A DNA stretch of 64,000 nucleotides from assembly GCF_963678865.1 (NCBI RefSeq), contig NZ_OY787459.1, forward strand, positions 2,074,501 to 2,138,500, written 5' to 3'. Made by a program: the position numbers and the translations under genes. Origin of the DNA: Maridesulfovibrio sp. (GTDB lineage: Bacteria > Desulfobacterota > Desulfovibrionia > Desulfovibrionales > Desulfovibrionaceae). Positions 52,753 to 61,999 of this stretch are shown one piece after another. A model generated the notes under the pieces. It was not told the DNA's origin, made no database searches, and saw only the letters and a list, made by a program, of their open reading frames with translations. Each line of letters starts with the position of its first letter. Within the stretch, counting starts at the first letter, position 1.

Positions 52753-54234
52753 CTATTCTTTCTCCAGCTTTCCGACCAATGACAAAGTGAATGCCGCACC
52801 CATGTACTTGAAATGCGGACGGGCCTTCAGGGAAACCTGATACCAGCCCGGATCTCCTTCTACATCGCTGACCTCAATCTTGGCCATGCGCAAGGGGCGG
52901 CGGCTGCGTACACTGGGTGCGGGGTTGTCCATCTCGGTGACATACTGGGAAATCCAGGTATTAAGTTCGCGTTCAAGATCACCACGCTCCTTCCATGTGC
53001 CGATATTTTCACGCTGAATAACTTTGATGTAATGGGCCAGACGGTCCATAATCATCATGTAAGGCAACTGGGTGGAAAGCTTATAGTTAAGCTCCGCTTC
53101 CTTACCTTCCTTGCTGGTACCGAAAAACTTCGGTTTCTGGCAGGAGTTGGCAGAGAAAAAAGCGGCATTGTCACTGCCCTTACGCATGGTCAGGCCGATG
53201 AAACCTTCTTCGGCAAGTTCAAATTCCCTGCGTTCGGAAAGAAGCACCTGCGTCGGGATCTTGGTCTGCACCGCGCCCATGGCCTCGTACTGGTAAAGGG
53301 GCAGGTCTTCCACCGCCCCGCCGCCCTGCGGACCGATGATGTTGGCGCACCAGCGGTATTTGGCGAATGAGTCGGTCAGCTTGGAGGCAAATGCGAATGC
53401 GGTATTGCCCCAGCAGAAATCATCATCACCGTCGGAAACGGATTCATGGTAATTGAAACTTTTGGCCGGAAGGGTTTCCGGGCCGTAAGGAAGACGCAGC
53501 AGGAACTTGGGCAGGGTCAGTCCCACATTGCGGGCATCATCCGATTCACGGAAGGCATTCCACTTGGCGTACTGCGGCATTTCAAAGATGGATTTGAGAT
53601 CCTTGAGGTTGGGCAGCTCGCTCCACTTTTCAATGCCGAAAAAATCAGGTCCTGCGGCAGCAATGAACGGAGCATGGGACATAGCCGAAACCGACGCGGT
53701 ATATTGCAGCAGTTTCATGTCCTGCGGTCCGGGTCCGAAATCATAATTGCCGATAATGGCCCCGAAAGGCTGGCCGCCGAACTGTCCGTATTCTGCAGTA
53801 TAAGCCTGCTTGTATAGACCGGATTTGGTTATTTCCGGGGCATCGTCAAAATCATCCAGCAGATCTTCCTTGGAGACATTCATCATCTGGATACGTACGT
53901 TTTCGCGAAAATTGGTACGATCAATCAAAAATTTGAGCGACCGCCAAGAGGATTCCATTTTCTGGAAATCCTTGTTGTGGATAATGCTGTCCATCTGAGC
54001 GGACAGCTTTTCATCAATCTGGGCCAGCATATCATCCACGAGATTGCCGGAAACCTTGGCTCCTTCGCGTTCCGGCTTAACCATTTCCTCAAGGAAAGCC
54101 TGCAATCCCGCCTTGGTTACGGAATACGCTTCATCTTCAGGTTTGAGTTTGGTGGCCTCTACAATATCATCAAGAAGTGAACCTTCTGCTGTTGACTCAG
54201 CAGCCTGCTGTTGTTCAAGTTTTTCGTCTGCCAT
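52753..54234 (-). CDS. tssC: T6SS sheath large subunit TssC
   Basis: A 493-residue TssC, which with TssB builds the contractile sheath. Features: KMESSWRSLKFLIDRTNFRE, FGAIIGNYDFGPGPQDM, AAAGPDFFGIEKWSELPNL and the C-terminal RSRRPLRMAKIEVSDVEGDP. Usual length. Lies 11 bases after tssB. Compare the diverged fused copy at 35384-36841. Confidence 0.96.
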   Translation of the reverse strand: MADEKLEQQQAAESTAEGSLLDDIVEATKLKPEDEAYSVTKAGLQAFLEEMVKPEREGAKVSGNLVDDMLAQIDEKLSAQMDSIIHNKDFQKMESSWRSLKFLIDRTNFRENVRIQMMNVSKEDLLDDFDDAPEITKSGLYKQAYTAEYGQFGGQPFGAIIGNYDFGPGPQDMKLLQYTASVSAMSHAPFIAAAGPDFFGIEKWSELPNLKDLKSIFEMPQYAKWNAFRESDDARNVGLTLPKFLLRLPYGPETLPAKSFNYHESVSDGDDDFCWGNTAFAFASKLTDSFAKYRWCANIIGPQGGGAVEDLPLYQYEAMGAVQTKIPTQVLLSERREFELAEEGFIGLTMRKGSDNAAFFSANSCQKPKFFGTSKEGKEAELNYKLSTQLPYMMIMDRLAHYIKVIQRENIGTWKERGDLERELNTWISQYVTEMDNPAPSVRSRRPLRMAKIEVSDVEGDPGWYQVSLKARPHFKYMGAAFTLSLVGKLEKE

Positions 54235-54245
54235 GGGTATTCCCC

Positions 54246-54728
54246 CTACTCGATTCCAAGTTCTTTGAGCAGTTTTTCGCGCGCACCGTCATCCTTGACC
54301 AGCTCCTGCACCCTTTTTCTGAATTCAGGCACGTTGGAGAGCGGACTCTTCAGGGCTTTCAGTGCTTCACGCAGTTCCATGAGTTTCTGCAGTTCCGGCA
54401 CCTGCTTAATAATCCGGTCCGGATCGAAATCCTTTAGGCTTTCAAACTTGAGCTTAACCGCCATCTGCGCGTCCGGATCGCCGCTGAGCTTATCTTCAAC
54501 GCCCATATTCAGTTCAAGATCCTGTGCTTTGAGCACTTCGTTGAAATTATCCTTGTCGATGTTCACCGGGTCACGGTCTTCGACCATGCGATCATCATCC
54601 TTCTGGGTAAAATCGCCGACCACCAGCAGTTTGAGAGGTAATTCAACCTCTTCCTTGGCATCTCCGGTATCAGGCTTGTAAACAATGTTAACCCGCTCCT
54701 TGGGAGCGACAGAACCTTCTTTAGCCAT
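54246..54728 (-). CDS. tssB: T6SS sheath small subunit TssB
   Basis: A 160-residue TssB. It starts MAKEGSVAPKERVNIVYKPD with GGAGG eight bases upstream, and has the strand LPLKLLVVGDFTQKDDD and the C-terminal helix LRKELLKELGIE-type region. It interlocks with TssC in the sheath and is the expected contact for ClpV. Standard tssA-tssB-tssC order. Confidence 0.96.
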   Translation of the reverse strand: MAKEGSVAPKERVNIVYKPDTGDAKEEVELPLKLLVVGDFTQKDDDRMVEDRDPVNIDKDNFNEVLKAQDLELNMGVEDKLSGDPDAQMAVKLKFESLKDFDPDRIIKQVPELQKLMELREALKALKSPLSNVPEFRKRVQELVKDDGAREKLLKELGIE

Positions 54729-54772
54729 ATTCAAGACCTCCGCTGAAAAGTTTCTGGGATCAGTCCAAACCG

Positions 54773-56332
54773 TCAGTTAAATCCGTTAATCTTCAGCCCC
54801 TCAACAGGACTGAGCCTGATGATGCGCTGTAAAATTTCAACACTCTTTGCTTCCGAATCAGCCCCCCCCTCAGCAATTACAGCCCCGTAAGCTGCCTGCA
54901 GGCCGGATAAAGCCAGCTCCGGCTCCCACTGCTCAAGATTGCAGCTCTCGATCTGCTCCAGAAGCGCGGCAGCATGAACATGGGCCACCCCGGCCTGACC
55001 TTCCGCAGTAAGCAGACCGGTCAATCCGGTCCGCAACCGGAAAGCAGAGCGCAGGGAGGGAGATGTATTAAGCGTATCACAAATTATCGCCACTGCCTCC
55101 AATATTTTTTTATTTGCAGCCAATTGTTCGGCTTTAACCATTATTTCAGCCACTTCGTCACTCCCGCTGCCGGAGTAAACACCCCCATCCGAGACTTTGC
55201 CTAGAGACTGCAGCCACGATCTGGTCCTGGGATCGGCAAAAGGAGTGCCTTCGGCAAAACTCAATCCGGACATACCGGGCAGACGCTGTACATAAAATTG
55301 TGTTTCCAGCTCAAGGGCAGCCAATGCATCAGCATAACCATCGCCCATTCCCTTGAGAGCCTCTGCGGACATGCGGCTCAGATCAAGCCAGAAAAGATAC
55401 TCCCCGATGCGAGATTCCGCCTCAAGCAAGGCACCGGAAAAATCCCCGGACGCAAGCCGGCTGGCAATGGAATCCTTGATCGAACCTTCAGGGTCGGGGA
55501 TCATGGTCCGCCCGTTTTCTGCCGGAGGCAGGGAAACTACTGGCATCCACGCACCCATGCGCCGCAACCTGTACCCTATGGCATCAGTAAGATCAGCGGA
55601 AAGAAGGTATTCGGAAACAGGGACAAAAGATGAGAGTGCGGCCTTGATTCCGGCGGCACATTCTTCGGGGGAATTAATATCACCCACGCTGACCTCAGCC
55701 TTAGGAAGCGGGGCAGCCGATACAGGGGGCGAAGATTCGGCAGCAGCGGAAATGCCGCTTTCATCCGACACAGAGGTCTGCTCCGGTTCCGGGGGGGCTT
55801 CTACCGGCAACCGTTGAACATATCCCGACAAATCCCTTAAAATCGGCGCATCATCTGATTTTTCGGCCAGAGCAGCGTCCAGAGCGTCAACACGTTTTGC
55901 CAGCAGCTCTGCCACTTCTTTGCGAAGCTCATCACCGCCATAATCTTTAAGAAATTTCTCGCCGTTTTCGCCCCACCAACTGATAGCACCGAACCTGCCG
56001 CGCATCCGCTTCTTGGCCGGATAAAGCGTGTCCCAGAAATTCGTAACCAGATCGAGCAGAATCTGCGCACCGGCCAAAAGTCCTTCCACACCTTTAAGGT
56101 GCAGCAGCCCCACCCCCAGATAGGACGCCACCTTTAAATCCTTGGATTTGTCTTTAAGTATGGAGGAACTGAGTTTGACAACTTTTTTCCAATCCACGCC
56201 CCCGCCAGCTGTTGCACTGGCAAGTTTATCTATCTCCTGCTGCAACAGGTCGTATTCCGGCTCATAGCGGGCATCATCACCTGCCGGTTTTGCATCACTG
56301 ACCGGCTTCCTGCCCAGATCGAGAAGTTCCAT
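54773..56332 (-). CDS. tssA: T6SS assembly protein TssA
   Basis: A 519-residue TssA (ImpA), first gene of the long T6SS operon. An ImpA N-terminal domain spans about 20-145 (YEPEYDLLQQEIDKLASA, then TNFWDTLYPAKKRMRGRFGA). A Pro/Ser-rich linker follows at about 190-230, then a helical C-terminal domain of the VasJ type. It caps or coordinates tube and sheath assembly. RBS GGAGG four bases before ATG. Confidence 0.93.
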   Translation of the reverse strand: MELLDLGRKPVSDAKPAGDDARYEPEYDLLQQEIDKLASATAGGGVDWKKVVKLSSSILKDKSKDLKVASYLGVGLLHLKGVEGLLAGAQILLDLVTNFWDTLYPAKKRMRGRFGAISWWGENGEKFLKDYGGDELRKEVAELLAKRVDALDAALAEKSDDAPILRDLSGYVQRLPVEAPPEPEQTSVSDESGISAAAESSPPVSAAPLPKAEVSVGDINSPEECAAGIKAALSSFVPVSEYLLSADLTDAIGYRLRRMGAWMPVVSLPPAENGRTMIPDPEGSIKDSIASRLASGDFSGALLEAESRIGEYLFWLDLSRMSAEALKGMGDGYADALAALELETQFYVQRLPGMSGLSFAEGTPFADPRTRSWLQSLGKVSDGGVYSGSGSDEVAEIMVKAEQLAANKKILEAVAIICDTLNTSPSLRSAFRLRTGLTGLLTAEGQAGVAHVHAAALLEQIESCNLEQWEPELALSGLQAAYGAVIAEGGADSEAKSVEILQRIIRLSPVEGLKINGFN

Positions 56333-56482
56333 CCGTCCTCCGCACCTAATTCATTACCGGGTTGATTCAAATTGTACTCCGAAACAATGCGTACAGAATA
56401 TAGACATGTAAAAGCTTACCACACATATGGGCTGTGGCAAATAGAGATCCTCAATATGATCAAAAGATGCTGCAAAACAAAA
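56333..56482 (-). promoter_or_regulatory. Likely promoter region of the T6SS operon
   Basis: About 150 bp between the tssA start and the terminator at 56483. A weak TTTACA-N17-CATTGT pair can be drawn on the minus strand. No sigma-54 TGGCAC-N5-TTGC site is present. Confidence 0.35.
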
Positions 56483-56516
56483 AAATCCCCGCAATGTTAA
56501 AACATTGCGGGGATTT
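56483..56516 (-). terminator. Intrinsic terminator of the metallohydrolase gene
   Basis: Perfect 16-bp stem AAATCCCCGCAATGTT/AACATTGCGGGGATTT with a 2-base loop. On the minus strand it is followed by TTTTTTGTTTTG, a clear T-run. Confidence 0.9.
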
Positions 56517-56539
56517 GTCATCCATCTCAGCTCTTTTAT

Positions 56540-57838
56540 TTAGCAGTGCCCATCCAGAACATACCAACGCCCCTCCTCCGCCAAGGGAAAAGGACTGTTG
56601 GCCAGAAAGAAACAATGATACCCAAGCACCCTGCCGGAAATTTTCTCCTGCAAGGACTCAACCTGTTTCCAATGGGTGTGAACGCTGTCCGGGTTATCAA
56701 ATTCAATTTCGTGAAAAACAAGATCACAGGAACTGAACCATTCGGCTTCCAATTCAGCACGGTCCAGAACTTCATTAATCTGTTCATCATACTTGGTATC
56801 ACCGGAGTAGCCGAAACATCTTCCCCCGGCTGAAATTTTCAGACCGATGGTCCCGTAGGGAAGGATATGATGATTCCAGCGGCTGTCTATCTGGATTGGC
56901 CCTAACTGCAACGGGACTCCGGGCTGCAAGGGAACGATCTCTACATACTCTTCCAGATCGGGGAAAAGCGGGTAGTAAAGATCTGCCAGCACCCGGAATA
57001 CATTTTCTGCAAGAATCAACTTCAGCTTGCGGTTGTATTTACGTGCCCGCTGGAGGCAGGCGGTAAAACCCTGCACATGATCTTCATGATTATGGGTGAA
57101 CAGAAAATGAGTCACGTCGTCCCAATGGACTCCGTGCCGGGCAAGGGTATGCGCCGGATACCCGCAAGGATCTATCCAGATCACATATTCACCGAAACGC
57201 ACAATGGTGTTGGCCGTTGTGCCGTAAACACCGTTACCGCAACCGACCGGGAGAACCTCGAGGTGGCTGCGTGTTTTTCTGTCTCTAGGAATTGTTTTCA
57301 GCAGGTTCTCAATGGCTGTGTCAGGACTTTCAGCCGGCCAGAAATCGTTGCGCCGATACAGGACTTCACCGGCATCCGAGATAACAATATCTCCGTCTTC
57401 AAAACAGATTTCCAGCTCACCATTCCTGTAGACCGGGCCAGCGACATTCAAATGGAACCATTTGCCCAGCCAGTCTTTACGTTCCACGGAAAGGTTTTTG
57501 TCATCAAAAAAATATGGAAAAATTCGTTCAAGATTCCGGTGGAGCTGCTCCACATTATGCTTCAAGCCTACATATTCCTTTAATATGCCGCCCCTGATCT
57601 GGGCCTGCCAGAGCACAAACTCTTCCCCGGTTCGGTTATCCCCCGCCTGAGATACTTCCCAACCGGGGACGACTACAGTCTCTTCGCGAAAGCCGTGTTC
57701 TGTCACAAACTTTGTAACATCCGGCATGCTGCCGACCCTTACGGTGCCCCTTGAGGTACGCACCAGATCAACAAACATCCCGCAATACTCTATCCGCTGT
57801 ACCTTCGCTGACAGCTCTCGCAACAAACTGCTAGTCAT
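56540..57838 (-). CDS. Metallo-beta-lactamase-fold hydrolase
   Basis: A 432-residue protein. Its C-terminal two-thirds is a metallo-beta-lactamase domain with the metal motif THNHEDH (about residue 250), later a SGDTKYDE aspartate, and YHCFF near the C-terminus; the first 170 residues are a domain I do not recognise. The reaction could be hydrolysis of a phosphodiester or ester. The start chosen is ATG 57838; the longer frame to 57910 overlaps an operator. It is divergent from the LacI-type gene and has an operator-like site 20 bases upstream, so it is likely under its control. Confidence 0.8.
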   Translation of the reverse strand: MTSSLLRELSAKVQRIEYCGMFVDLVRTSRGTVRVGSMPDVTKFVTEHGFREETVVVPGWEVSQAGDNRTGEEFVLWQAQIRGGILKEYVGLKHNVEQLHRNLERIFPYFFDDKNLSVERKDWLGKWFHLNVAGPVYRNGELEICFEDGDIVISDAGEVLYRRNDFWPAESPDTAIENLLKTIPRDRKTRSHLEVLPVGCGNGVYGTTANTIVRFGEYVIWIDPCGYPAHTLARHGVHWDDVTHFLFTHNHEDHVQGFTACLQRARKYNRKLKLILAENVFRVLADLYYPLFPDLEEYVEIVPLQPGVPLQLGPIQIDSRWNHHILPYGTIGLKISAGGRCFGYSGDTKYDEQINEVLDRAELEAEWFSSCDLVFHEIEFDNPDSVHTHWKQVESLQEKISGRVLGYHCFFLANSPFPLAEEGRWYVLDGHC

Positions 57839-57857
57839 CACCCCACCCTTTTTAGCG

Positions 57858-57873
57858 ATGTATATGTTTACAT
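57858..57873. promoter_or_regulatory. LacI-type operator, imperfect copy
   Basis: ATGTATATGTTTACAT matches 13 of 16 bases of the perfect palindrome at 58016-58031 and lies just upstream of the metallohydrolase gene. Confidence 0.6.
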
Positions 57874-57984
57874 AGAAATGACATTGGCGGAACAATAACG
57901 TCATATCCATTCTTTAAAATATGCTTAACAGCATCAAAAAAAATTAAAAATAACAAACTATTATAATACATTTTGACAAAAACG

Positions 57985-58014
57985 TTGACATTAAGCTTAG
58001 CAAGCTGCTAACCA
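57985..58014 (+). promoter_or_regulatory. Candidate promoter of the LacI-type gene and TRAP operon
   Basis: TTGACA (57985-57990), 18-base spacer, TAACCA (58009-58014), ending next to the palindromic operator. Fit to consensus is moderate. Confidence 0.5.
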
Positions 58015-58015
58015 A

Positions 58016-58031
58016 ATGTAAACGTTTACAT
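58016..58031. promoter_or_regulatory. LacI-type operator, perfect palindrome
   Basis: ATGTAAACGTTTACAT, a perfect 16-bp palindrome with the central CpG typical of LacI/GalR operators, just downstream of the -10 candidate and 14 bases before the regulator gene. Suggests autorepression. Confidence 0.75.
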
Positions 58032-58044
58032 AAAGAGGCTTTCT

Positions 58045-59082
58045 GTGAGTACCATTCATGATGTTGCACGACTTGCGCAAGTATCCACCGCCACGGTGTC
58101 CCGGGTAATAAATTCCCCGGAAAATGTGCGCAAAGAAACCCGGGAAAAAGTTCTCCGGGCCATGAAGATGTGCAACTATAAATACAATGCTCTTGCACGC
58201 GGCTTTGCCACCAAGAAATCCAATACAATCGGATTGATATTACCAAGCATCAACAACCCCGTTTTCGCTGAATCAACTCTCGGAGTTCAGGAATTCGCCG
58301 AAAAGCAGCAGATCAAAGTAATCCTCGGCAACACATCCTACAAGGCTTCACAGGAAAAAAGCCTGATTAAAGCCTTACGTGAAAGCCAGGTGGACGGACT
58401 GATCATTACCACGACCGACCCCAAGGGCGATATAATCAAAAACCTTGTGACTGAAAAAATCCCTTTTGTCCTGCTTTTCAGCACGATTAAAGGGGGCGAA
58501 ATTTCTGCCGTTGGTGTTGATAACTATCGTGGCGGGTACGTTGCAACTGAACATCTTATTTCCCTTGGACACAGCAGGATCGGGATGATTGCAGGCACCT
58601 TTTCAGTGACTGACAGATCATACCACCGCTGGCACGGATACCGCCAGTGCCTTAAGGATAACGGCATCGCCTATGATAAGGAGCTGCTGGTCCAGACCGA
58701 ATATTCCCTTGCCGGGGGACGGGATTCAATTAAACAGCTGCTCGGGTTGGAGACTCCGCCCAGCGCGGTTTTCTGCTCCAACGACTACATCGCTCTCGGA
58801 GCAATCAAAGGGGCAAGAGAGTCCGGACTGACACTGCCAGAAGACCTGTCCATCGTGGGCTTTGATGATATGCCCACAGCTTCATACATGGTCCCGGCCC
58901 TGACAACTGTCCGCCAGCCGGCCTACGAAATGGGACGGCGGGCCTGTGAACTTCTGCTGCAGATAATGGAAACACCGGAAAAAACGGTGCAACATATGAT
59001 GGAGACCAAACTGGTTGTCCGTGAATCCACCGCCTCCGTATTGCCAAAGACGGAAGCCGGAGACAACAAGGACAGACAGTAG
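58045..59082 (+). CDS. LacI/GalR-family transcriptional regulator
   Basis: A 345-residue repressor-type regulator starting at GTG with AAAGAGG upstream. Residues 1-55 are the LacI helix-turn-helix and hinge ([20 protein letters not shown]), and 60-335 the periplasmic-binding-protein-like effector domain ([50 protein letters not shown]). The inducer is unknown; it probably controls the TRAP-GDPD genes downstream and the divergent metallohydrolase, given the two operator-like sites between them. Confidence 0.92.
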   Translation: MSTIHDVARLAQVSTATVSRVINSPENVRKETREKVLRAMKMCNYKYNALARGFATKKSNTIGLILPSINNPVFAESTLGVQEFAEKQQIKVILGNTSYKASQEKSLIKALRESQVDGLIITTTDPKGDIIKNLVTEKIPFVLLFSTIKGGEISAVGVDNYRGGYVATEHLISLGHSRIGMIAGTFSVTDRSYHRWHGYRQCLKDNGIAYDKELLVQTEYSLAGGRDSIKQLLGLETPPSAVFCSNDYIALGAIKGARESGLTLPEDLSIVGFDDMPTASYMVPALTTVRQPAYEMGRRACELLLQIMETPEKTVQHMMETKLVVRESTASVLPKTEAGDNKDRQ

Positions 59083-59149
59083 CAAAAAGGGTTGCTGCAG
59101 TTGTTGCGGCAATTCTGATAAGTAAGGAACCTTTAGGAGGAAGATTACA

Positions 59150-60154
59150 ATGAGCTTCAAGAAGACCCTTTCCGTGCTTTGTGCAGGCGCTGTCCTGATC
59201 CTGTCCATGGGCACCCAGTGTATGGCTGACGATTACAAACTGACCCTGAAGCTGAGTCACGTATTCAGCCCTGCCGAGCAGCTTTCCAAATCCATGGATG
59301 CCGTGGCCGAATCAATTTACGAAAAAACCGACGGCGCCATCAACATCCAGACTTTTCCACAGGCCCAGCTTCCCGCATATAAGGAAGGCGTAGAACAGGT
59401 TGTGCGCGGCGCAAAATTCATCTCAGTTGAAGATCCTTCTTTCATCGGCGATTATGTTCCCGATTTCAAGGCTCTCTATGCTCCCATGCTCTATCGCAGC
59501 TTTGATGAATACGTAAACCTGACCCATACCGACCTCGTAAAAAAAATGCAGGCCGAAGCTGAAAAACAGGGCATCAAAATTCTTGCCCTCGACTACATTT
59601 ACGGATTCCGTAACCTGATTACCCAGAAAGTCATCAAGACTCCCGCAGATCTCAAAGGAATGAAAATCCGTACCCCCGGTTCCAAATCCTACATCGACAC
59701 CCTTACCGCCATGGGCGCTGTTGCTACTCCCCTGCCATGGGGCGAAACCCTCTCCGCAGTGCAGCAGGGTGTTGTTGACGGTCTCGAAGGTTCCGAATTC
59801 ACAAACATCGGCACCAAAGTATACGAAGGCCCGACCAAAAACGTAGCCAACACCCGCCACATCCTCGGAACCTGCGGTGTATACATCTCCACCAAGGTCT
59901 GGAACGACATTCCGGCCAAATACCAGAAAATTATTCAGGACGAATTCACCAGCGGTGCAAACCACATGGTCAACCTGCTTAAATCCCAGCATGGCGGCGT
60001 GGTCAAGGAACTCGAATCCTACGGCGTGAAGTTCAACGAAGTTGACGGTGACGCTTTCCGCGCAGCCCTGAAACCTCTTTACAAAGAGCAGAAAGGCATG
60101 ACCCCCGGCGTATTCCAGTCCATCTTCAAAGAACTCGACGCAATGAGAAAATAA
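59150..60154 (+). CDS. dctP: TRAP transporter substrate-binding protein DctP
   Basis: A 334-residue periplasmic binding protein of the DctP family. It has a signal peptide (about 1-26, MSFKKTLSVLCAGAVLILSM) and a carboxylate-binding region (MKIRTPGSKSYIDTLTAMGA, then PLPWGETLSAVQQGVVDGLE) with the conserved Arg that usually binds an acid group. Ribosome site AGGAGG. It follows the LacI gene by 67 bases. Ligand not defined; possibly a sugar acid or dicarboxylate. Confidence 0.93.
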   Translation: MSFKKTLSVLCAGAVLILSMGTQCMADDYKLTLKLSHVFSPAEQLSKSMDAVAESIYEKTDGAINIQTFPQAQLPAYKEGVEQVVRGAKFISVEDPSFIGDYVPDFKALYAPMLYRSFDEYVNLTHTDLVKKMQAEAEKQGIKILALDYIYGFRNLITQKVIKTPADLKGMKIRTPGSKSYIDTLTAMGAVATPLPWGETLSAVQQGVVDGLEGSEFTNIGTKVYEGPTKNVANTRHILGTCGVYISTKVWNDIPAKYQKIIQDEFTSGANHMVNLLKSQHGGVVKELESYGVKFNEVDGDAFRAALKPLYKEQKGMTPGVFQSIFKELDAMRK

Positions 60155-60162
60155 AAACCTTG

Positions 60163-60193
60163 CGGCGCATGGGAGCCTGCCTCTCATGCGCCG
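60163..60193 (+). terminator. Hairpin between dctP and dctQ
   Basis: 13-bp stem with one G-T pair (60163-60175 with 60181-60193), loop CCTGC. No T-run. Such stems between the binding-protein and membrane genes commonly favour excess DctP. Confidence 0.55.
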
Positions 60194-60208
60194 TTCCGGG
60201 TAGGAACA

Positions 60209-60700
60209 ATGTCTGAAGCATCAAAATTTCTATTCAAAAATTTCGACCTTTTTGTCAGCGGCTTTTTTCTCTGCATCACCGTTGCAGTGGTCATAGTCAA
60301 TGTCGCGCTGCGCTATCTATTTCAGAGCGGGCTGTTCTGGGCTGAGGAAGTTTCCACCACAGCATTCATCTGGTCCGTATTTGTCGGTTCGGCTGCGGCG
60401 TACCGGTACAAAATGCATATCGGAATCGACATGATCAGCCAGATCGGCCCCAAAGTATGGCGCAATTTCATTGCCGTGGTCATTGACCTGCTCATGCTCG
60501 TCATCAATGGATACATTGTCTATCTCAGTGTCCTCTACATTCAGGCCAACAAGCTGAAACGCACACCAGTATTGGATATTCCGGCTGTCTACGTAAACCT
60601 GGCACTAACAGTAGGGTTCTCGCTAATGACAATCTACGCACTGGGCTTTTTATACACTGACCTGCGCAAACTTTTCGGCAACCGGGCGGAAGGAGAATAG
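60209..60700 (+). CDS. dctQ: TRAP transporter small membrane subunit DctQ
   Basis: A 163-residue membrane protein with four helices, of the DctQ family. The characteristic FWAEEVSTTAFIWSVFVGSA and the MHIGIDMIS segment are seen, and the C-terminal helix ends near residue 150. It joins DctM in the transport unit and helps engage DctP. Lies three bases before dctM. Confidence 0.93.
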   Translation: MSEASKFLFKNFDLFVSGFFLCITVAVVIVNVALRYLFQSGLFWAEEVSTTAFIWSVFVGSAAAYRYKMHIGIDMISQIGPKVWRNFIAVVIDLLMLVINGYIVYLSVLYIQANKLKRTPVLDIPAVYVNLALTVGFSLMTIYALGFLYTDLRKLFGNRAEGE

Positions 60701-60703
60701 AAC

Positions 60704-61984
60704 ATGCTTACATTTCCCATAACCATTGTAATGACGCTCTATTTTACAAGCATTCCTATCGCCTTTGCGCTCTTGGCTGCAGGTCTTGCATATTTCACTT
60801 TCGGCGATGTAGGCACACCGCCGGATCTAATCCTGCAGAAGTTCATAACTTCCACCGCTTCCTTTCCTCTGCTTGCCATCCCTTTTTTTATCATGGCCGG
60901 CGAAATCATGAACTTCTCCGGCATCAGTTCCAGCCTCATGAAAATGGCTGATGTCCTGACCGGACACCTGCGCGGCGGGCTTGCCCAGGTCAACGTGCTG
61001 CTTTCAACTCTCATGGGCGGTATTTCCGGTTCCGCCAACGCAGACGCGGCCATGCAGTCCAAAATTCTTGTCCCGCAAATGACAAAGCGCGGCTACAGCG
61101 TACCCTTTGCGACCGCCATTACTGCAGCGTCATCAGCCATTGCCCCGGTAATTCCTCCGGGCATCAACCTGATCATTTATGCCCTCATCGCACAGGTTTC
61201 AGTGGCCAAAATGTTTATCGGCGGTTATATGCCGGGCATACTGATGTGTTTAGCCCTGATGCTCACCGTGAATTTTATTGCCAGAAAAAGGGACTACAAA
61301 CCCTCCCGCGAAAAAATGGCTTCCGGCAGGGAAATCATCAAACAGGCACGGGAATCAATCTGGGGCCTGCTGTTGCCGCTGGGTATCATCGCCGGTATCC
61401 GCTTCGGGGTATTCACCCCCACGGAAGCAGGTGCCATGGCAGTCCTTTTCTGCATAATCATCGGTGCCTTCTTCTACAAGAAACTGCGCTGGGAACATTT
61501 TCCCATCATCATGAAGAACACCATTCTGGGTACCAGCTCGGTAATGCTGATTATCATTGCGGCTTCTGTTTTCGGGCAGTACATGAGCTGGGAACGCATC
61601 CCCCACCAATTGACCAAGGCGATTCTGGCTATCTCCGATTCACCGTGGCTCATTCTGGTTGTCATCAACATCCTGCTTCTTGTTCTGGGCATGTTCCTTG
61701 AAGGCGGGGCGCTGCTCATCATCGTTGCCCCTCTGCTGGTTCCGCTGGTCAAAAACATGGGCATAGACCTGACCCATTTCGGCCTGATCATGATCGTAAA
61801 CATCATGATCGGGGGCATAACCCCGCCCTTCGGTTCAATGATGTTCACGACCTGTGCCATCACCGGATCTACGGTAGGGGAATTCTGCCGGGAAATATGG
61901 CCCTTTATTCTGGCCCTGCTGGCGGTGCTGGTTATCGTGACCTACATGCCCTCAGTGGTCATGTTTCTGCCTAATTTGTTGTAG
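60704..61984 (+). CDS. dctM: TRAP transporter large membrane subunit DctM
   Basis: A 426-residue permease of about 12 helices. ILPQKF-like opening, then TASFPLLAIPFFIMAGEIMN, a GGISGSANADAAM motif and TITAASSAIAPVIPPGINLI, hallmarks of DctM. Couples sodium or proton gradient to uptake of the substrate delivered by DctP. Strong AAGGAG before ATG. GDPD gene follows after 15 bases. Confidence 0.95.
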   Translation: MLTFPITIVMTLYFTSIPIAFALLAAGLAYFTFGDVGTPPDLILQKFITSTASFPLLAIPFFIMAGEIMNFSGISSSLMKMADVLTGHLRGGLAQVNVLLSTLMGGISGSANADAAMQSKILVPQMTKRGYSVPFATAITAASSAIAPVIPPGINLIIYALIAQVSVAKMFIGGYMPGILMCLALMLTVNFIARKRDYKPSREKMASGREIIKQARESIWGLLLPLGIIAGIRFGVFTPTEAGAMAVLFCIIIGAFFYKKLRWEHFPIIMKNTILGTSSVMLIIIAASVFGQYMSWERIPHQLTKAILAISDSPWLILVVINILLLVLGMFLEGGALLIIVAPLLVPLVKNMGIDLTHFGLIMIVNIMIGGITPPFGSMMFTTCAITGSTVGEFCREIWPFILALLAVLVIVTYMPSVVMFLPNLL

Positions 61985-61999
61985 TACGGAGAGTTTAAC

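Noticed and set aside
56333-56482. Sigma-54 promoter upstream of tssA
   Set aside because: No TGGCAC-N5-TTGC match on the minus strand.
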